From positions 372,001 through 436,000 of the forward strand of contig NZ_BMTS01000001.1 in assembly GCF_014649795.1 (NCBI RefSeq): a stretch of DNA of 64,000 nt. Reading direction: 5' to 3'. Origin of the DNA: Streptomyces melanogenes. GTDB taxonomy: Bacteria > Actinomycetota > Actinomycetes > Streptomycetales > Streptomycetaceae. Under the pieces are notes generated by a model. It was given only the letters and a program-made list of their open reading frames with translations, searched no databases and had not been told where the DNA came from. Shown in pieces: positions 17,450 to 25,352 of this stretch (within the stretch, counting starts at the first letter, position 1; each line of letters begins with the position of its first letter). The translations under genes and the position numbers were made by a program.

Positions 17450-17525
17450 GGGCCGGGAGAAGCGATTGCTCCCGTCCGGCGCAGCGTAACCAGGCCCGCG
17501 TGCGTCAGCACCTTGAGCGGGGGCG
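17450..17525 (-). pseudogene. Possible ArsR-family wHTH remnant
   Basis: On the minus strand, one frame here reads LKVLTHAGLVTLRRTG, close to the recognition-helix and wing segment of ArsR repressors (typically LKVLxxAGLVxxRRxG). The flanking residues in the same frame are low-complexity and no start, helix 1-3 or C-terminus can be assembled. ArsR genes usually sit directly upstream of AHSA1-like genes, exactly where this lies. I read it as a decayed repressor, with low confidence because the match covers only about 16 residues. Confidence 0.3.
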
Positions 17526-17720
17526 GCCGGGTGCCGCCCCCACCGCCCGCACCGCGCGTGTCAGGCCCGGCTCTGCTCCGCCGGTAACCGGAGGCAGGGC
17601 GCGCAGGGTGCCCGCAGGGGGACCCGGGGCCGAGTGGCGGGCCCCCGCCGCGCGCTCGGAATGTGATCTGCAATACCCCTGCCCACAGCCAGACTTGCAG
17701 GTGGGGCGGGTCGCACCTAC

Positions 17721-17912
17721 GGTTGGCGAGCCGTGGTGTTCGGGAAGACCGGTGCAAGACCGGAGCGGCCCTCGCCACTGTGATCGGGCCCCATGTCGTC
17801 CAGGCCATGAACGGCTTCGGGTAGCCCGTCCCGTAGTGCCACTGGAGGCCGTGAGGCCGCTGGGAAGGCAGGGGCGGCGCGACACCCGGAAGCCAGGAGA
17901 CCGGCCACGGCA
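17721..17912 (+). ncRNA. Cobalamin riboswitch
   Basis: The leader contains the elements of an AdoCbl riboswitch in order: GGTGCAAGACCGG, the GCCACTGTGATC segment (about 17774-17785), TGGGAAGGC (about 17857), and the B12 box AGCCAGGAGACC at 17891-17902. It ends some 40 bp before the start of the cobalt/nickel transporter. Vitamin B12 would fold it to block expression, so the transporter is made when cobalamin is scarce, which in turn argues that its physiological metal is cobalt. Confidence 0.93.
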
Positions 17913-17951
17913 TCTCGCGTAATGATCCACGAGGTGCTGGAGCGTGAACGA

Positions 17952-19127
17952 ATGACCCTGCCCACCCCTGCCGCCACATTCCACTGGCGGCGCGAGGACA
18001 CCGTGCGCACCGCCTGGCTGCTGGCGGTGATCGCCGCCCTGCACGTCGTGGCGTTCGGCATCCTCTTCCTGCTCGTCGTGCCCGAGCACTACGAGGTCGG
18101 CTCGAAGACGTTCGGCCTGGGCCTCGGCGTCACCGCCTACACCCTCGGCATGCGGCACGCCTTCGACGCCGACCACATCGCCGCGATCGACAACACCACC
18201 CGCAAGCTGATGGCCGACGGCAAACGCCCGGTGTCGGTCGGCTTCTGGTTCGCCCTCGGGCACTCCAGCGTCGTCGTCGCGATGGCGGCCCTGGTCGCCG
18301 GGGGCGCACAGCTCGCGGGCACCCTGATGAACGACGACTCGCAGACCCACCAGACCCTCGGCGTCGTCGGAACGACCGTCTCCGGATCGTTCCTCTACCT
18401 CATCGCCGCGCTCAACCTCCTCGCCCTCGTCGGCATCCTGCGGGTCTTCCGGGCCATGCGCGCGGGCACGTACGACGAGGCCGAGCTGGAACAGCACCTG
18501 GACTCCCGGGGGTTCATGAACCGCCTCCTGGGCCGCTTCACCAAGTCGATCACCCGGCCCGGCCAGATGTACCCGCTGGGCTTCCTCTTCGGGCTCGGCT
18601 TCGACACCGCCACCGAGGTCACCCTGATGGTGATGGCCGGCTCGGGCGCGGCCGCCGGGCTGCCCTGGTACGCGGTGCTGTGCCTGCCGCTGCTCTTCGC
18701 GGCGGGGATGAGCCTGTTCGACACCATCGACGGTACGTTCATGAACTTCGCCTACCAGTGGGCCTTCTCCAACCCGGTGCGCAAGGTGTTCTACAACCTC
18801 ACCATCACCGGGCTCTCCATCGCGGTGGCCTTCCTGATCGGCACGATCGAGCTGGTGGGCGTGCTGCACGACAAGCTCGACCTGAGCGACGGCGTCACCG
18901 GCTGGGTCGCGGGCCTCGACCTGGACAACGTGGGCTTCATCATCGTCGGCCTGTTCGTCGCGGTGTGGGCCGCGGCCCTGACGTACTGGCGCTTGGCCAA
19001 GGTCGAGCAGCGGTGGGCGGGGCGCGTCGCCGCACCACCCACCGAAGGGCCCGTCCAGGCCGTATCCGCACCACCCGCCGAAGTGCCCGTCCAGGCCGTG
19101 TCCGAGCCGGTCCCGGACGTCACCTGA
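17952..19127 (+). CDS. NicO/HoxN-family cobalt (nickel) transporter
   Basis: A 391-residue membrane protein of the HoxN/NixA (NiCoT) family. Signature motif RHAFDADHIAAIDN lies in the second membrane segment region, then FALGHSSVV, LGFDTATEVTL and GMSLFDTIDG, all NiCoT hallmarks; about eight membrane segments. ATG 17952 is preferred over 17922 because GGAG lies nine bases upstream. The cobalamin riboswitch in the leader points to cobalt uptake for B12 synthesis. The cytoplasmic tail holds two 12-residue repeats (APPTEGPVQAVS type) encoded by a 36-bp tandem duplication. The last eight bases overlap the convergent NmrA-like gene. Confidence 0.92.
   Translation: MTLPTPAATFHWRREDTVRTAWLLAVIAALHVVAFGILFLLVVPEHYEVGSKTFGLGLGVTAYTLGMRHAFDADHIAAIDNTTRKLMADGKRPVSVGFWFALGHSSVVVAMAALVAGGAQLAGTLMNDDSQTHQTLGVVGTTVSGSFLYLIAALNLLALVGILRVFRAMRAGTYDEAELEQHLDSRGFMNRLLGRFTKSITRPGQMYPLGFLFGLGFDTATEVTLMVMAGSGAAAGLPWYAVLCLPLLFAAGMSLFDTIDGTFMNFAYQWAFSNPVRKVFYNLTITGLSIAVAFLIGTIELVGVLHDKLDLSDGVTGWVAGLDLDNVGFIIVGLFVAVWAAALTYWRLAKVEQRWAGRVAAPPTEGPVQAVSAPPAEVPVQAVSEPVPDVT
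19031..19102 (+). repeat. Two 36-bp direct repeats in the transporter tail
   Basis: Units 19031-19066 and 19067-19102 differ at only a few positions and keep the reading frame, giving two copies of a Pro-rich 12-residue element (APPTEGPVQAVS and APPAEVPVQAVS). A recent in-frame duplication is the simplest explanation. Confidence 0.85.
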
Positions 19128-19959
19128 AGGCCGCCGCGCTGTCCGCCGCCCAGGCGCTGAACGGACGCGGCGCCCGGCCCAGGACCCGCTCCACGTCCGG
19201 GCTCACCCGCCGCTCCTCGGGCGTCGGTTCGCCGAGGATGCCCAGCGTGGCCTCGACCACCGGCTCCGGCATGAAACGCAGCAGCAGCTCCCGCGCCTCG
19301 GCCCGGCTCTGCTCGACGAACCGCACCGGCGCCCCCAGCGCGTCACCGATCGCACGGGCCTGCTCGCGCGGTGAGACGGGGGCCGGTCCGGTGAGTTCGT
19401 ACGTCCGGCCCGCGTGGCTCCCGTCGCGCAGGGCCTCGGCGGCGACCGCGGCGATGTCGGCCGGGTCGACGACGGGCAGGGCGACATCGCCGAAGGGTGC
19501 CGTGATCGTCCGCTCGGAGCGGACCGAGGGCGCCCACATATAGGCGTTGGAGGCGAATCCGCTCGGCCGCAGCACCGTCCACTGGAGGCCCGACTCCCGT
19601 ACGGCGTCCTCGAAGACGCGCAGCCGGGTGTGCGCGGGGGAGTGCGGACGGGTCGCGGTGGCCTGCGAGGACTGCAGGACGACCCGGCGCACCCCGGCGG
19701 CCCGCGCCGTGTCCAGGATGGCGTGCGGGTCGAGGCCCTCGCCGTCGCCGGGGACGAGGAGGTACAGCGCGTCGGCCCCGTCGAGGGCGGGCTTGAGGCT
19801 CTCGGGCCGGGCCGGATCGGCCTGCTGGAACTCCACGTTGCCCGGCACCTCCCCGGCCGGGACGCGGCGGGATACCGCCGTCACCCACTCGCCCGCCGAG
19901 GCGAGGGTCCGGACGAGGTGCCGTCCGACGTTCCCGGTTGCTCCGGTCACCACGATCAT
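19120..19959 (-). CDS. NmrA-like NAD(P)-binding reductase/epimerase
   Basis: A 279-residue atypical short-chain dehydrogenase. The N-terminal Rossmann motif TGATGNVGRHLV (5-16) binds NAD(P). LLVPGDGEG, VLQSSQATA and TVLRPSGFASN (the conserved LRPxxF of NmrA/TMR-like proteins) follow. No YxxxK catalytic pair is evident, so it may be a redox sensor or a quinone-reductase-like enzyme instead of a classical SDR. It is divergent from the WYL regulator; a 25-bp palindromic operator separates them, so it is the probable target of that regulator. Confidence 0.85.
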   Translation of the reverse strand: MIVVTGATGNVGRHLVRTLASAGEWVTAVSRRVPAGEVPGNVEFQQADPARPESLKPALDGADALYLLVPGDGEGLDPHAILDTARAAGVRRVVLQSSQATATRPHSPAHTRLRVFEDAVRESGLQWTVLRPSGFASNAYMWAPSVRSERTITAPFGDVALPVVDPADIAAVAAEALRDGSHAGRTYELTGPAPVSPREQARAIGDALGAPVRFVEQSRAEARELLLRFMPEPVVEATLGILGEPTPEERRVSPDVERVLGRAPRPFSAWAADSAAAFR

Positions 19960-20041
19960 GATCTCTCCCTGAAGGTGTGCGGCGCGGCCCTTGATCCGTT
20001 TTCTGATCGTCCGCGCTCGATCTGCACCCATCCTGGAAGCC

Positions 20042-20066
20042 AAACTGGCCATCTCCTGGCCAGTTT
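20042..20066. promoter_or_regulatory. Palindromic operator between NmrA-like gene and WYL regulator
   Basis: Perfect 10-bp inverted repeat: AAACTGGCCA (20042-20051), spacer TCTCC, TGGCCAGTTT (20057-20066). It is centred 95 bp from the NmrA-like start and 32 bp from the WYL regulator start. A divergent regulator/target pair with one strong palindrome is the usual autoregulated layout. Confidence 0.75.
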
Positions 20067-20085
20067 CCAAAAGATAATGATCCGT

Positions 20086-21054
20086 ATGAGAGCCGATCGT
20101 CTGGTGGCGACCCTGTTGTTCCTGCAGACACGCGGACGCGTGACCGCGCGCGAGGTGGCGGTGGAGCTGGAGGTGTCCGAGCGCACCGCGCGCCGCGACC
20201 TGGAGGCACTGGCGGCCGCGGGCATCCCGGTGTACTCCCAGCACGGGCGGGGCGGCGGCTGGTCCCTGGTCGGCGGGGCCCGTACCGACCTCACCGGTCT
20301 GACCGCCGCCGAGATCCGTGCGATGTTCCTGGTCGCGGGGCCCTCGGCGGACTCGCCCGAACTGCGCACGGCACTGCGGAAGTTGGTGCGGGCGCTGCCC
20401 GCGACGCTTCGGCCCGACGCCGAGGCCGCGTCGAAGGCCGGTGTCACGGACGGCACGGACTGGTCGCGGCTGCCCGTCACGGCGGGCACGCCCCTGCTGG
20501 ACGCGCTGCAAGGGGCGGTGGTGGACGGACTGCGGATCCGGCTCGGATACGCCCGCCCCGGCAGCCCGGCCGGTACCCGCACGGTCGCCCCCCTGGGCGT
20601 CGTCACCAAGGCGGGAGTCCCATACCTCGTGGCCGGTACGGACACGGCGAGAGGCGAAGCGGCGGCCGGTCTGCGCATCTTCCGGCTCGACCGGGTCACC
20701 TCGGTCGAGGTGACCGCGGAACCCGTCGTCCGTCCCGAGGGCTTCGATCTGGCGACGGCCTGGCGGGCCCTGGCCGCCCCGATGGAGGAGCGGATGCGCG
20801 GCGCGATCGTACGGGGGCGGGCCGAGCCCACGGCCGGACGCGTCCTCGGGATGTTGTTCGGCGGCCGACTGCGCCTGGGCGGCGAACGGGCCGACGGATG
20901 GCTGGAGATGGAGATCGACGGCCCGTCCCCGGAGGTCGTGGCCGCGCAACTGGCCGGTCTCGGGGCGCGCGTGGAGGTCCTGGAACCGCCGGAGGCCCGC
21001 GAGCGGCTCGCGCGGCTCGGGGCCGAACTCGCCGCGCTCTACGGCGAGGAGTGA
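20086..21054 (+). CDS. HTH/WYL-domain transcriptional regulator (YafY type)
   Basis: A 322-residue one-component regulator. Residues 1-60 form an HTH_11/DeoR-like winged helix (RLVATLLFLQTRGRVTAREV in parts: FLQTRGRVTAREVA and ERTARRDLEALAAAGIPV). The WYL domain spans about 130-215 and a WCX-type C-terminal domain follows. WYL domains bind nucleic acids or small ligands. ATG 20086 is chosen for the standard MRADRLV start; ATG 20077 three codons earlier is possible. It is divergent from the NmrA-like gene and probably represses it through the palindrome at 20042-20066. Confidence 0.88.
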   Translation: MRADRLVATLLFLQTRGRVTAREVAVELEVSERTARRDLEALAAAGIPVYSQHGRGGGWSLVGGARTDLTGLTAAEIRAMFLVAGPSADSPELRTALRKLVRALPATLRPDAEAASKAGVTDGTDWSRLPVTAGTPLLDALQGAVVDGLRIRLGYARPGSPAGTRTVAPLGVVTKAGVPYLVAGTDTARGEAAAGLRIFRLDRVTSVEVTAEPVVRPEGFDLATAWRALAAPMEERMRGAIVRGRAEPTAGRVLGMLFGGRLRLGGERADGWLEMEIDGPSPEVVAAQLAGLGARVEVLEPPEARERLARLGAELAALYGEE

Positions 21055-21061
21055 GCGACCG

Positions 21062-21101
21062 GGCGAGGGGCCGGAGCGGACACCCGCTCCGGCCCCTCGC
21101 C
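21062..21101. terminator. Bidirectional terminator
   Basis: A perfect 18-bp stem (21062-21079 with 21084-21101, core GGCGAGGGGCCGGAGCG) with a 4-base loop lies between the convergent WYL regulator and aldehyde dehydrogenase genes, and ends six bases before the latter's stop. Confidence 0.88.
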
Positions 21102-21106
21102 ACTGG

Positions 21107-22417
21107 TCACCCGGCGGCCAGCACCGCCTTGCGGTGGCTGAACGTCTCGATGGAGTAGCGGCCGTGGTAGTTGCCCATGCCGCTCTCGCCGACGCCGCCG
21201 AACGGCAGGTCGGAGACGGTGAGATGGGCCAGCGGCAGACCGAGGCCGAGACCGCCCGAGGAGGTCTCGGCGGCGAGGCGCTCGCGGGTGGTCGTGGACT
21301 CGGTGAAGGCGTACAGCGCCAGCGGCTTGTCGCGGTCGTTGATGAAGCCGATGGCCTCGTCCAGGTCCGCCACCGTGACGATGGGCAGGATCGGCCCGAA
21401 GATCTCCTCCTGCATCACCGGCGCCTTGGGGTCGACGTCGGCCAGCACGGTCGGCGCGAGGTACTTGGTGGCGCGGTCGCCCCGGCCACCGGTGACGACC
21501 CGGCCCGAGTCGAGCAGTGCGCTCAGACGGTCGAAGTGGCGCTCGTTGACGATGCGGCCGTACTCGGCGGAGGCCTGCGGGTCGGCGCCGTACAGGGCCT
21601 CCACGGCCCGGGCCAGCGCCGGTTCGAGGGCGCGGGCGGTCTCCGGGTCGGTGAGGACGTAGTCGGGCGCGACACAGGTCTGGCCCGCGTTGAGGAACTT
21701 GCCCGCGGCCAGCCGGGCCGCGACCGTGTCGAGGTCGGCGCCCCGGTCGACGAACACCGGGGACTTGCCGCCCAGTTCGAGGGTGACCGGGGTGAGGTGC
21801 TGGACGGCGGCAGCCATGACGATACGGCCGACGGTGCCGTTGCCGGTGTAGAAGATGTGGTCGAACCGCTCGGCCAGCAGCGCCGTGGTCTCCGGAATGC
21901 CGCCTTCCACCACGGCCACCGCGTCCGCGTCGAGATACTCGGGCAGCAGCCGGGCCAGCACGGCGGAGGTGGCCGGGGCCAGCTCGCTGGGCTTGACCAC
22001 GACCGCGTTCCCGGCGGCCAGGGCGCCGATCATCGGGGTGAGCAGCAGCTGCGCCGGATAGTTCCAGGGCGCGATGACCAGGACGACGCCCAGCGGGTCG
22101 TACTGCGTCCAGGCCGTCGCCCCGCCCAGGTGCTCAGGGACGGGCGCGGGCTCGGGGCGCAGCCACTGCGCGAGGTGGTCCAGGGTGTGGTCGAGCTCCC
22201 GGACGGTGAAGCCGATCTCGGTGCGCTGGACCTCGGCCGGGCTCTTGCCGAGGTCCGCGCGGAGCGACTCCACCAGGTCCGCACCGCGCTCGGCGAGCAT
22301 CTCGCGCAGGCGTCGCAGCTGCGTGGTGCGCCACTCGACGGGCTTGGTGCGGCCGGTGCGGAAGGTGGCGCGCAGCCGGGCCACGGTGTCGGCGGGCTGC
22401 TCCTGGATGGGGTTCAT
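21107..22417 (-). CDS. NAD(P)-dependent aldehyde dehydrogenase
   Basis: A 436-residue ALDH-superfamily enzyme of the shorter class 3 type. It has the substrate/cofactor Asn119 (APWNYP), general base Glu214 (LELGGKSP) and nucleophile Cys248 (NAGQTCVAPDYV), all intact. C-terminal PFGGVGESGMGNYHG is the class-3 signature. ATG 22417 gives a normal family N-terminus; longer in-frame extensions are Arg-rich and unlikely. Substrate is unspecified; class 3-like enzymes oxidise medium-chain or aromatic aldehydes. It is transcribed alone from the 22418-22836 region. Confidence 0.9.
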   Translation of the reverse strand: MNPIQEQPADTVARLRATFRTGRTKPVEWRTTQLRRLREMLAERGADLVESLRADLGKSPAEVQRTEIGFTVRELDHTLDHLAQWLRPEPAPVPEHLGGATAWTQYDPLGVVLVIAPWNYPAQLLLTPMIGALAAGNAVVVKPSELAPATSAVLARLLPEYLDADAVAVVEGGIPETTALLAERFDHIFYTGNGTVGRIVMAAAVQHLTPVTLELGGKSPVFVDRGADLDTVAARLAAGKFLNAGQTCVAPDYVLTDPETARALEPALARAVEALYGADPQASAEYGRIVNERHFDRLSALLDSGRVVTGGRGDRATKYLAPTVLADVDPKAPVMQEEIFGPILPIVTVADLDEAIGFINDRDKPLALYAFTESTTTRERLAAETSSGGLGLGLPLAHLTVSDLPFGGVGESGMGNYHGRYSIETFSHRKAVLAAG

Positions 22418-22836
22418 GGTGCCTCGCTGCTGGGGGCGGACCCGTCGGTCCGCGCTGTCGTCGGGGTCGAGCCGTGAGCAGCTCGATGCATATGCCAACA
22501 GTTGAGGTTGGAAAATAGATTCCCGGTGGCGCGCGAATTTCTCGACGAGATTTCGTGGTTGCGCGCAGTGATGAGTCGCGACGGTATGTGTCGACCGGAG
22601 GGCGGGTGTATGGCGGATCCGGTGGCTCAACTTCCGTATGGGGCGGGCTCGTGTGGCACTTCCGTGGATTCACCTCGCATATACGAGAAGTTTCCTACCG
22701 ACCAGTAGACATCGGGTCAGCGGCTGATCATTCTTGGCCGTGCGCATGCCAATCCCGTGCCGTCCGAGCCGATCGCCACGGCCCGGCGGGTCCCCCACGG
22801 CCTCCCACCATCGCGACAGAGGAGCACCAACCCCCC
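22418..22836. other. Divergent intergenic region with an AT-richer core
   Basis: This 419-bp spacer serves the aldehyde dehydrogenase and the acid phosphatase. Bases 22490-22730 are clearly less GC-rich than the flanks and contain the short complementary arms TCTCG and CGAGA one base apart at 22540-22550. A 68-codon frame (22502-22708, TTG start) exists but has poor third-position GC and no recognisable product, so I treat it as non-coding. The low GC may reflect promoters or an old insertion. Confidence 0.4.
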
Positions 22837-23496
22837 ATGCACCGCACTGCTTGGACGACGCGCACGGCCGTCACGGTGGCCGCAGCGGCGACCGTCCTCA
22901 TCGCCGCGCCGACCGCCTCCCAGGCGGCCCCCGCCGCGGCCCCGCACTCCGTCGTGGCCCAGGCCTCCGCCTCCGGCGGGATCGCCGGGCTGAAGGGCGT
23001 CGACTACGGGACCTGGCAGCGCGACGTCCAGTCCGTCGTGGACACCGCCCGCCCGTACCTGAAGGAGCGCATCGCCGCCTCGCCCGCGGGCGAGAAGCCG
23101 GCGATCGTCCTGGACATCGACAACACCACGCTGGAGACGGACTTCCACTACTTCTGGACGTTCCCGACCCCTGCCATCCAGTCCATGCGGGACATGGTGC
23201 GCGAGGCGAACGCCCAGGGCGTCGCCGTCTTCTTCGTGACGGCCCGCCCCGGCATCATCGAGTCCCTCACCTCGTACAACCTCAAGGCGGTCGGCTACCC
23301 CGTCACCGGTCTCTATGTACGGGACCTGCCGGACCTCTTCCACGAGGTCAGCACGTACAAGACGGAGAAGCGGGCCGAGATCGAGGCGCGCGGCTACACG
23401 GTCATCGCCAACTTCGGCAACAACACGACCGACCTGGTCGGCGGTCACGCCGAGCGCACCTTCAAGCTCCCGGACTACGACGGCAAGCTGTCCTGA
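22837..23496 (+). CDS. Secreted HAD-family acid phosphatase (class IIIB)
   Basis: A 219-residue protein: signal peptide 1-30 (ending TASQA), then the HAD acid-phosphatase domain. Motif I is LDIDNTTLETD (Asp93 nucleophile, Asp95); VFFVTARPG gives motif II (Thr), KTEKRAEIEARGY motif III (Lys), and NFGNNTTD motif IV (Asp). These are the four DDDD-phosphohydrolase elements. It likely releases phosphate from organic esters outside the cell. GAGGAG lies 12 bases before ATG 22837. It ends in a strong terminator. Confidence 0.92.
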   Translation: MHRTAWTTRTAVTVAAAATVLIAAPTASQAAPAAAPHSVVAQASASGGIAGLKGVDYGTWQRDVQSVVDTARPYLKERIAASPAGEKPAIVLDIDNTTLETDFHYFWTFPTPAIQSMRDMVREANAQGVAVFFVTARPGIIESLTSYNLKAVGYPVTGLYVRDLPDLFHEVSTYKTEKRAEIEARGYTVIANFGNNTTDLVGGHAERTFKLPDYDGKLS

Positions 23497-23514
23497 CCGG
23501 CCGCTGACACGAGG

Positions 23515-23548
23515 ACGGCGCCCCGCGGCCACTGCCGCGGGGCGCCGT
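23515..23548 (+). terminator. Terminator after acid phosphatase
   Basis: A perfect 15-bp stem, ACGGCGCCCCGCGGC (23515-23529) with GCCGCGGGGCGCCGT (23534-23548), loop CACT, 18 bp after the stop. It also lies 20 bp beyond the stop of the convergent flavin-oxidase gene and can serve both. Confidence 0.88.
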
Positions 23549-23567
23549 TCTGCGTAGATCAGAATCG

Positions 23568-24884
23568 TCAGCCGAGCACCGGGAAGTTGCTGCGGAAGAC
23601 GCCGCGCGGGTCGCGGTCGCGCTTGACCTGCTGGAGCCTGGCCAGCGCGTCGGGCTTGAACGCGGCCGCGGCGGTGTCGCCGGGGGAGAGGTAGGTGTAG
23701 GGCTTGCGGCCACTGATGTACGGGGCGACCGACTGGACCAGCGCCTCCTGGCGGGCGGCGATCTCGGCGCCCCGCTCCGGCGTGAACGGCAGACCGAACA
23801 TGGACAGCGTGTAGGGCTCGGTCAGCGGGCCCTGCGGGTTCTCCGTCGGGGTGGCGAACGCGCCGCCCAGGTGGCGGATGTGCACACCGAAGAGCGGGTC
23901 GACCGGCTCCGCGAGCAGCGCGGCCGCGACCTTGTCGTCCAGGTCGGTGAGCAGCTCGGCGCGGGTCGCGCTGGGCCCGGGCTCGGTCGGCTCGCCGGTG
24001 ATCTCGCCCAGCTCGGCCACCGGCAGCATGCCCCGGGTGTCCGTGTTCGCCCCCTCGATCGCGTCGAGCGCGCCAAGCAGCGCCCGGCCCTCGGCCTCCT
24101 CGCCGAGGAAGGTGCTGTCGACGGTGACCAGGGAGGGACCGTTCGGGATCTGGAGGAAGTTGATCCACGCGGTCAGCTCGTCCGGGGCGGTGGAGGTGAT
24201 CTTGCGGAAGGCCTCCAGGACGCGCGGCGCCTGGCTGCCGTGCCAGACCACCCGGCCGCCGAACAGGGCGGGCGCCGGATGCAGGTCGTACTCGATGGCC
24301 GTGACCAGGGCGTAGTCGCCGCCACCGCCGCGCAGCGCCCAGAAGAGCTCGGCGTCGGAGTCGGCGGTCACCCGGGTCTGGGTGCCGTCGGCGGTGACCA
24401 CCTCGAAGGCGGTGACGCTGTCGGCGGCCCAGCCGTACTTGCGCCCGAACCAGCTGAGCCCGCCGCCGAGCGTGTAGCCGACCACGCTGACCAGCGGGGA
24501 GCTGCCCGGCAGCCCGGTCAGGCCGAGCGGCCCGGCCACGGCCTGGACCTGGCCGCCCAGGACGCCCGCGCCGACGCGCGCGGTGCGCGCGGCGGCGTCC
24601 ACGTGCAGCTCGTCGAGCTTGCCGGTGCGGAGCAGGATCACTCCCTCCACGTCACCGCTGGCGCCCCGGCCGCCGGGCTGGGGCGCGACGACGAGACCGG
24701 CGGCCGCCGCGTAGCGCACCACGGCCGAGACGTCATCGGCGTCGGCGGCCTCGACGACCGCCGAGACGGGCTGCTGGACCGCGAGGTTCCACGGCTGTCG
24801 TGCCTGGTCGAAGTCGTCGTCGCCGGTCAGCAGGACACGGCCGCGCACTTGGGAACGCAGTTCGGCGAGAGCGCTCGTGGTCAT
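23568..24884 (-). CDS. FAD-binding (BBE/PCMH-type) oxidoreductase lacking the flavin-linking histidine
   Basis: A 438-residue PCMH-fold flavoprotein with a C-terminal BBE-like motif (SNFPVLG). FAD-binding elements GSSPLVSVVGYTLGGGLSW and FWALRGGGGDYALVTAIEYDL are clear. The position that usually carries the covalently flavinylated His (RGGGH or TGHG context) reads QPGGRGASG, so Arg73 replaces His. FAD must therefore be bound non-covalently or by another residue. ATG 24884. No signal peptide. Substrate unknown; compare the His-containing homologue at 49013-50395. Confidence 0.86.
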   Translation of the reverse strand: MTTSALAELRSQVRGRVLLTGDDDFDQARQPWNLAVQQPVSAVVEAADADDVSAVVRYAAAAGLVVAPQPGGRGASGDVEGVILLRTGKLDELHVDAAARTARVGAGVLGGQVQAVAGPLGLTGLPGSSPLVSVVGYTLGGGLSWFGRKYGWAADSVTAFEVVTADGTQTRVTADSDAELFWALRGGGGDYALVTAIEYDLHPAPALFGGRVVWHGSQAPRVLEAFRKITSTAPDELTAWINFLQIPNGPSLVTVDSTFLGEEAEGRALLGALDAIEGANTDTRGMLPVAELGEITGEPTEPGPSATRAELLTDLDDKVAAALLAEPVDPLFGVHIRHLGGAFATPTENPQGPLTEPYTLSMFGLPFTPERGAEIAARQEALVQSVAPYISGRKPYTYLSPGDTAAAAFKPDALARLQQVKRDRDPRGVFRSNFPVLG

Positions 24885-25040
24885 GGTTCTTCCCTACTTC
24901 CTCGTTCAGCGTGTGCCCCCGGAACCGCACCGGCCGGCTTTCGCGATCACTTCCCTGACGGAATCGAACGGGGAAATGTGACGAGAGGAGAGAGGGAATA
25001 TGGCGCGCGGAACCGGTGGACGCGGTTCCGCGCGCCCGGC

Positions 25041-25337
25041 CTAGACCCCCTCGGGCCCGGCCGCGTCGTCCTCCGGGGCGGGCGGCGCGAGGGGCCGCAG
25101 CCACAGCCAGACCAGGAAGAACAGCCCCAGGGCCAGCATCCCGAGCCCCGTCCAGAGGTTGATGTTGACCCCCTCGGCCTTCTTCAGGTCGGCGTCCGAG
25201 GGGTTGATCCCGGCTATGGTGACGATCACTCCGTACAGGGTGAAGAGGCCGCCGATGATCCGGCGGATGTCGAACAGCCGGGCCGCGGTGGCCGACTTCT
25301 TCTCCAGCTCGGAGACTTCGCGTTGCAGTTCAGACAT
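25041..25337 (-). CDS. Small two-helix membrane protein, symporter partner
   Basis: A 98-residue protein with a short N-terminal coiled coil (LQREVSELEKKS), two membrane segments (about 27-45 and 63-82) and an acidic Pro-rich tail. It starts 15 bp after the sodium:solute symporter stop, so it is the second gene of that operon. Small accessory subunits of this kind accompany several SSS transporters; I do not recognise a named family. Confidence 0.75.
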   Translation of the reverse strand: MSELQREVSELEKKSATAARLFDIRRIIGGLFTLYGVIVTIAGINPSDADLKKAEGVNINLWTGLGMLALGLFFLVWLWLRPLAPPAPEDDAAGPEGV

Positions 25338-25352
25338 GGTCCGGGCCTCCGA

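Noticed and set aside
22502..22708. 68-codon frame with TTG start in the gap before the acid phosphatase
   Set aside because: Third-position GC is far below that of real genes here and the product has no recognisable feature; low GC alone explains the open frame.
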